64,000 nt of DNA, taken from the NCBI GenBank assembly GCA_041499965.1, contig JBGQLG010000009.1, positions 1-64,000 on the forward strand, in the 5' to 3' direction. The position numbers and the translations under genes are program-made. This document shows, one piece after another, positions 61,525 through 64,000 of this stretch. The DNA is from AR5 sp041499965 (lineage in GTDB: Bacteria; Methylomirabilota; Methylomirabilia; Rokubacteriales; CSP1-6). The stretch's first letter is position 1. The number at the start of each line of letters is the position of its first letter. The notes under the pieces are model-generated. The model saw only the letters and a list, made by a program, of their open reading frames with translations. It was not told the origin of the DNA and did no database searches.

Positions 61525-62448
61525 GTGATAGCCTTCGGTGCCTTGTCGAAGGGGTCGGAGAAAGCCCGTCGATTCGAGCTCAGCGCGGCAGCCAAGGTCA
61601 ACCTGACCCTGGAGGTCCTGAGGCGGCGGCCTGACGGTTATCACGAGATCGCCACGGTGATGCAGGCCGTGGATCTCTCCGACCGGCTGGCCCTCGAGGA
61701 GGCCGACGCGATCGAGGTGCTGACGAGCGCCCCGGGCGTCCCCACCGACGAGCGGAACCTGGCGTATCGCGCGGCAGCGGCGCTGCGCGACGCCTCCGGC
61801 GTGTCCCGCGGTGTGCGGATCACGCTGGACAAGCGGATTCCGGTCGCGGCCGGACTGGGCGGTGGATCGACCGACGCCGCGGCGACGCTGGTCGGCTTGA
61901 ACCGGCTGTGGGGCCTGCGGTGGCCGGCGGCGCGGCTGGAGGAGCTGGCGGTGGGGCTCGGCATGGACGTCCCGTTCTTCCTGCACGGGGGCGCGGCGCT
62001 GGCCACCGGACGGGGAGAACACCTGGCCCGGCTGGGCAGCACGTCGCTCGGCCTGGTGCTGGTGAATCCGAAGTTCGCGGTGAGCACGGCAGAGATGTAC
62101 GGCCGGGTGACACCGGCGCTGTACACCGACGGTGACCGCGCGCGCGATGCGGCCAAGGCCCTGCGCACCCACAGCCCCGGCCGCGTGGCGGCGAGCCTCT
62201 ACAATGGGCTCGAGCCGGCGGCCCGCGCGGCGTATCCGCAGATCGGCCAGATGCACGCCGCGCTGGTGGCGGCGGGCGCGCTGGGCGCGGTGATGTCGGG
62301 CAGCGGGCCCACGGTGTTTGGCGTCGCGAGGTCGTGGGAGCAGGCGCGGCAGATCCGGGCGCGGGTGGTGCGGGGCTCGTGGGAGTGCTGGGCGGTGCAG
62401 ACGCTGAGAGGTCCGGCGATTCGAATCCGTGGGAGCGAGGCGCGATAA
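61525..62448 (+). CDS. ispE: 4-diphosphocytidyl-2-C-methyl-D-erythritol kinase
   Basis: 307 residues. MEP pathway kinase. AAAKVNLTLEVLRRRPDGYHEIATVMQAVDL (in parts), the ATP loop PVAAGLGGGSTDAAATL and AVMSGSGPTVFGV are the GHMP signatures. GTG at 61525; a TTG 18 bases downstream would be shorter. 18 bases before the tRNA. Confidence 0.97.
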   Translation: MIAFGALSKGSEKARRFELSAAAKVNLTLEVLRRRPDGYHEIATVMQAVDLSDRLALEEADAIEVLTSAPGVPTDERNLAYRAAAALRDASGVSRGVRITLDKRIPVAAGLGGGSTDAAATLVGLNRLWGLRWPAARLEELAVGLGMDVPFFLHGGAALATGRGEHLARLGSTSLGLVLVNPKFAVSTAEMYGRVTPALYTDGDRARDAAKALRTHSPGRVAASLYNGLEPAARAAYPQIGQMHAALVAAGALGAVMSGSGPTVFGVARSWEQARQIRARVVRGSWECWAVQTLRGPAIRIRGSEAR

Positions 62449-62466
62449 TACCCGGGGCTGGGTCGA

Positions 62467-62541
62467 TGGGGCGTGGCCAAGCGGCAAGGCGCGGGACTTT
62501 GGCTCCCGTATTCGGAGGTTCGAATCCTCCCGCCCCAACCA
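62467..62541 (+). tRNA. tRNA-Gln (anticodon TTG)
   Basis: Acceptor TGGGGCG pairs with CGCCCCA, then A and an encoded CCA. D arm, anticodon stem CGGGA/TCCCG with loop CTTTGGC (anticodon TTG), T arm GGAGG-TTCGAAT-CCTCC. 75 nt. Located between ispE and prs, as in many bacteria. Confidence 0.97.
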
Positions 62542-62561
62542 GCCCGTGAGCGAGGTACCCG

Positions 62562-63506
62562 ATGAGCTATGAGCTGAAGCTCTTCACCGGCAACGCGAAC
62601 CGACCCCTGGCGGAAGAGATCGCCCAGTACCTGCACATCCCGCTGGGCGACGCCGAGGTGTCGCGCTTCTCGGACGGCGAGGTGTTCGTGCAGATCAACG
62701 AGAACGTCCGCGGCACGGACGTGTTCATCGTCCAGCCCACCTGCCCGCCGGTGAACGACTCGCTCATGGAGCTGCTCATCATGATCGACGCGTTCAAGCG
62801 CTCGTCCGCGCACCGGATCACGGCGGTGCTGCCGTACTACGGGTACGCGCGCCAGGATCGCAAGGTGCAGGGACGCATGCCGATCTCGGCCAAGCTCGTC
62901 GCCGACCTCCTGGAGGCGGCCGGCGTCGATCGCGTGCTGGCGCTCGACCTGCACGCCGGGCAGATCCAGGGGTTCTTCAGCGTCCCCGTCGATCACCTCT
63001 TCGCCGGGCCGGTGGTCATGATCGACTATCTGCGCAAGAAGGATCTGCAGGACGCGGTGATCGTGGCCCCCGACGCCGGCGGCGTCGAGCGGGCCCGCGC
63101 GATCGCCAAGCGGCTCAACGCCGGCCTGGCCATCATCGACAAGCGCCGCGAGGGCCCCAACTCGGCGGTCGCCATGCATCTGATCGGCGACGTCGAGGGC
63201 CGCGACGCGGTGGTGATCGACGACATGATCGACACCGCCGGCACCCTGGCCCAGGCGGTGAGCGCCGTGCAGCGCGAGGGCGCCCGGCGCATCCTGGCCT
63301 GCGGGGTCCATCCCGTGCTGTCGGGGCCGGCCATCGAGCGCATCAAAGCCTCGGCCATCGAGGAGGTCGTCGTCACGAACTCGATCCCGCTCACCGCCGA
63401 CAAGCGAACGGCCGCCCGCATCACGGTGCTCACGGTGGCCCCGCTGCTCGGCGAGGCGATCCGCCGGATTCACGACGAGGAATCGGTCTCGACCCTGTTC
63501 GTCTAG
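62562..63506 (+). CDS. prs: Ribose-phosphate pyrophosphokinase
   Basis: 314 residues. Makes PRPP from ribose-5-phosphate and ATP. LFTGNANRPLAEEIAQYL, RFSDGEVFVQINENVRGTDVFIVQ (in parts), DLHAGQIQGFF and the PRPP loop VVIDDMIDTAGTLAQAV. ATG at 62562. Next to rplY, a conserved order. Confidence 0.98.
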   Translation: MSYELKLFTGNANRPLAEEIAQYLHIPLGDAEVSRFSDGEVFVQINENVRGTDVFIVQPTCPPVNDSLMELLIMIDAFKRSSAHRITAVLPYYGYARQDRKVQGRMPISAKLVADLLEAAGVDRVLALDLHAGQIQGFFSVPVDHLFAGPVVMIDYLRKKDLQDAVIVAPDAGGVERARAIAKRLNAGLAIIDKRREGPNSAVAMHLIGDVEGRDAVVIDDMIDTAGTLAQAVSAVQREGARRILACGVHPVLSGPAIERIKASAIEEVVVTNSIPLTADKRTAARITVLTVAPLLGEAIRRIHDEESVSTLFV

Positions 63507-63524
63507 AAGAAGAGGAGCCTCGAC

Positions 63525-64000
63525 ATGGCAATGCAGGAGCTCACCATTCAGCGTCGTGACGGCACCGGCAAGCAGCTGGCCAAGCGCCTGCGCCGCCAGG
63601 GCATCGTCCCGGCCATCCTCTACGGCGGCGCCCGGCCCGAGACGGTCAGCGTCGACCCCAAGGCGGTGCTGCGGACGATCCTCGGCCACGCCGGCACCAC
63701 CCAGCTGCTCACGCTCAAGCTGGACGGCGCCAGCCGGCTGGCCATCATCCGGGCGATGCAGTTCGACCCGGTCAGCGAGAAGCTGCTGCACGTCGATCTG
63801 CAGGAGGTCTCGCCCGACAAGGCGATCACCGTCCGCGTGGCCGTGCATCCCGTCGGCGAGGCCGTGGGCGTGCGCGACACGAAAGGCATCCTGAACCTCG
63901 TCATCCACGAGGTGACCGTGTCGTGCCTGCCGACCGCGATCCCCGAGCGGATCGACGCCGACGTGTCGGCGCTGGCCATCGGCGACGTCCTCACGATCGC
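63525..64000 (+). CDS. rplY: 50S ribosomal protein L25/Ctc family (3' truncated)
   Basis: First 158 codons or so, cut by the window end. MAMQELTIQRRDGTGKQLAKRLRRQGIVPAILYG (in parts) is the L25 5S-rRNA-binding domain; from about residue 95 the Ctc/TL5 C-domain begins (VRVAVHPVGEAVGVRDTKGILN), so this is the long form. GAGGAG 8 bases upstream of ATG. Shares the transcript with prs. Confidence 0.96.
   Translation, partial: MAMQELTIQRRDGTGKQLAKRLRRQGIVPAILYGGARPETVSVDPKAVLRTILGHAGTTQLLTLKLDGASRLAIIRAMQFDPVSEKLLHVDLQEVSPDKAITVRVAVHPVGEAVGVRDTKGILNLVIHEVTVSCLPTAIPERIDADVSALAIGDVLTI

Overview
The window is very GC-rich (about 70 % by eye), tightly packed bacterial chromosome. Start and stop codons overlap constantly (TGATG, ATGA, GTGA), and GTG, TTG and apparently even ATT and CTG serve as starts. 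Outer-membrane lipoprotein genes (LolB-like, BamE/SmpA-like) point to a Gram-negative envelope; CIRCE-controlled groESL, a GlgE/TreS/TreY trehalose cluster and the overall style fit a deep-branching high-GC lineage such as Candidatus Rokubacteria/Methylomirabilota. That assignment is an inference from gene content, not from a marker-gene tree.

Layout: (1) 1-12372, plus strand: alpha-glucan/trehalose operon (GH57-DUF3536 C-terminus, TreY, DUF5752, TreT-like GT4, GT-A glycosyltransferase, GlgE, an intruding VOC gene, TreS, maltokinase). (2) 12323-20656: BamE-like secreted protein, gamma-glutamyltransferase, HypE/AIR-synthase-like protein, glutamate formimidoyltransferase, a 279-bp perfect-ended inverted repeat, then a copper operon (csoR-copA-YHS-DUF2889, minus strand) with a CsoR box, and a small conserved protein. 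(3) 20724-27613, minus: the cell-shape operon mreB-mreC-mreD-mrdA-rodA followed by rng. (4) 27614-30971: UGSC-associated protein, cspA with a structured leader, a strong minus-strand terminator preceded by a segment matching the 3' end of 16S rRNA, a ComEA-like protein and an HNH nuclease. (5) 30964-38402, minus: ABC-F ATPase (frameshifted), PPOX oxidoreductase, unknown protein, MFS exporter, DUF971, AlkA, KimA-like K+ importer. (6) 38487-45039, minus: intein-bearing dnaB, rplI-rpsR-ssb-rpsF, groL-groS with CIRCE. (7) 45205-54240: 2-hydroxyacid dehydrogenase, GNAT, MrfB/MrfA DNA-repair pair, VanZ, and a siroheme/assimilatory reductase operon. (8) 54419-64000: 1-Cys peroxiredoxin, a 109-bp structured repeat, DppC/DppB permeases, RlmD, and the plus-strand housekeeping run DUF721/DciA-TPR lipoprotein-LolB-like-ispE-tRNA-Gln-prs-rplY (cut by the window end).

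How it works together: the first operon can make trehalose from glycogen ends (TreY, its partner TreZ not in view), from NDP-glucose (TreT-like) or from maltose (TreS), and can drain trehalose through TreS, maltokinase and GlgE back into alpha-glucan. The cell-wall, translation, chaperone and helicase operons are the usual vertical backbone. The parts that deserve attention are non-coding or translational: a two-copy repeat whose central palindrome changes with pair-preserving substitutions, a giant inverted repeat that overlaps the stop codons of two convergent genes, a small RNA candidate antisense to the 16S 3' end, a structured cspA leader, and ATT/CTG starts in the S6-SSB-S18-L9 operon.
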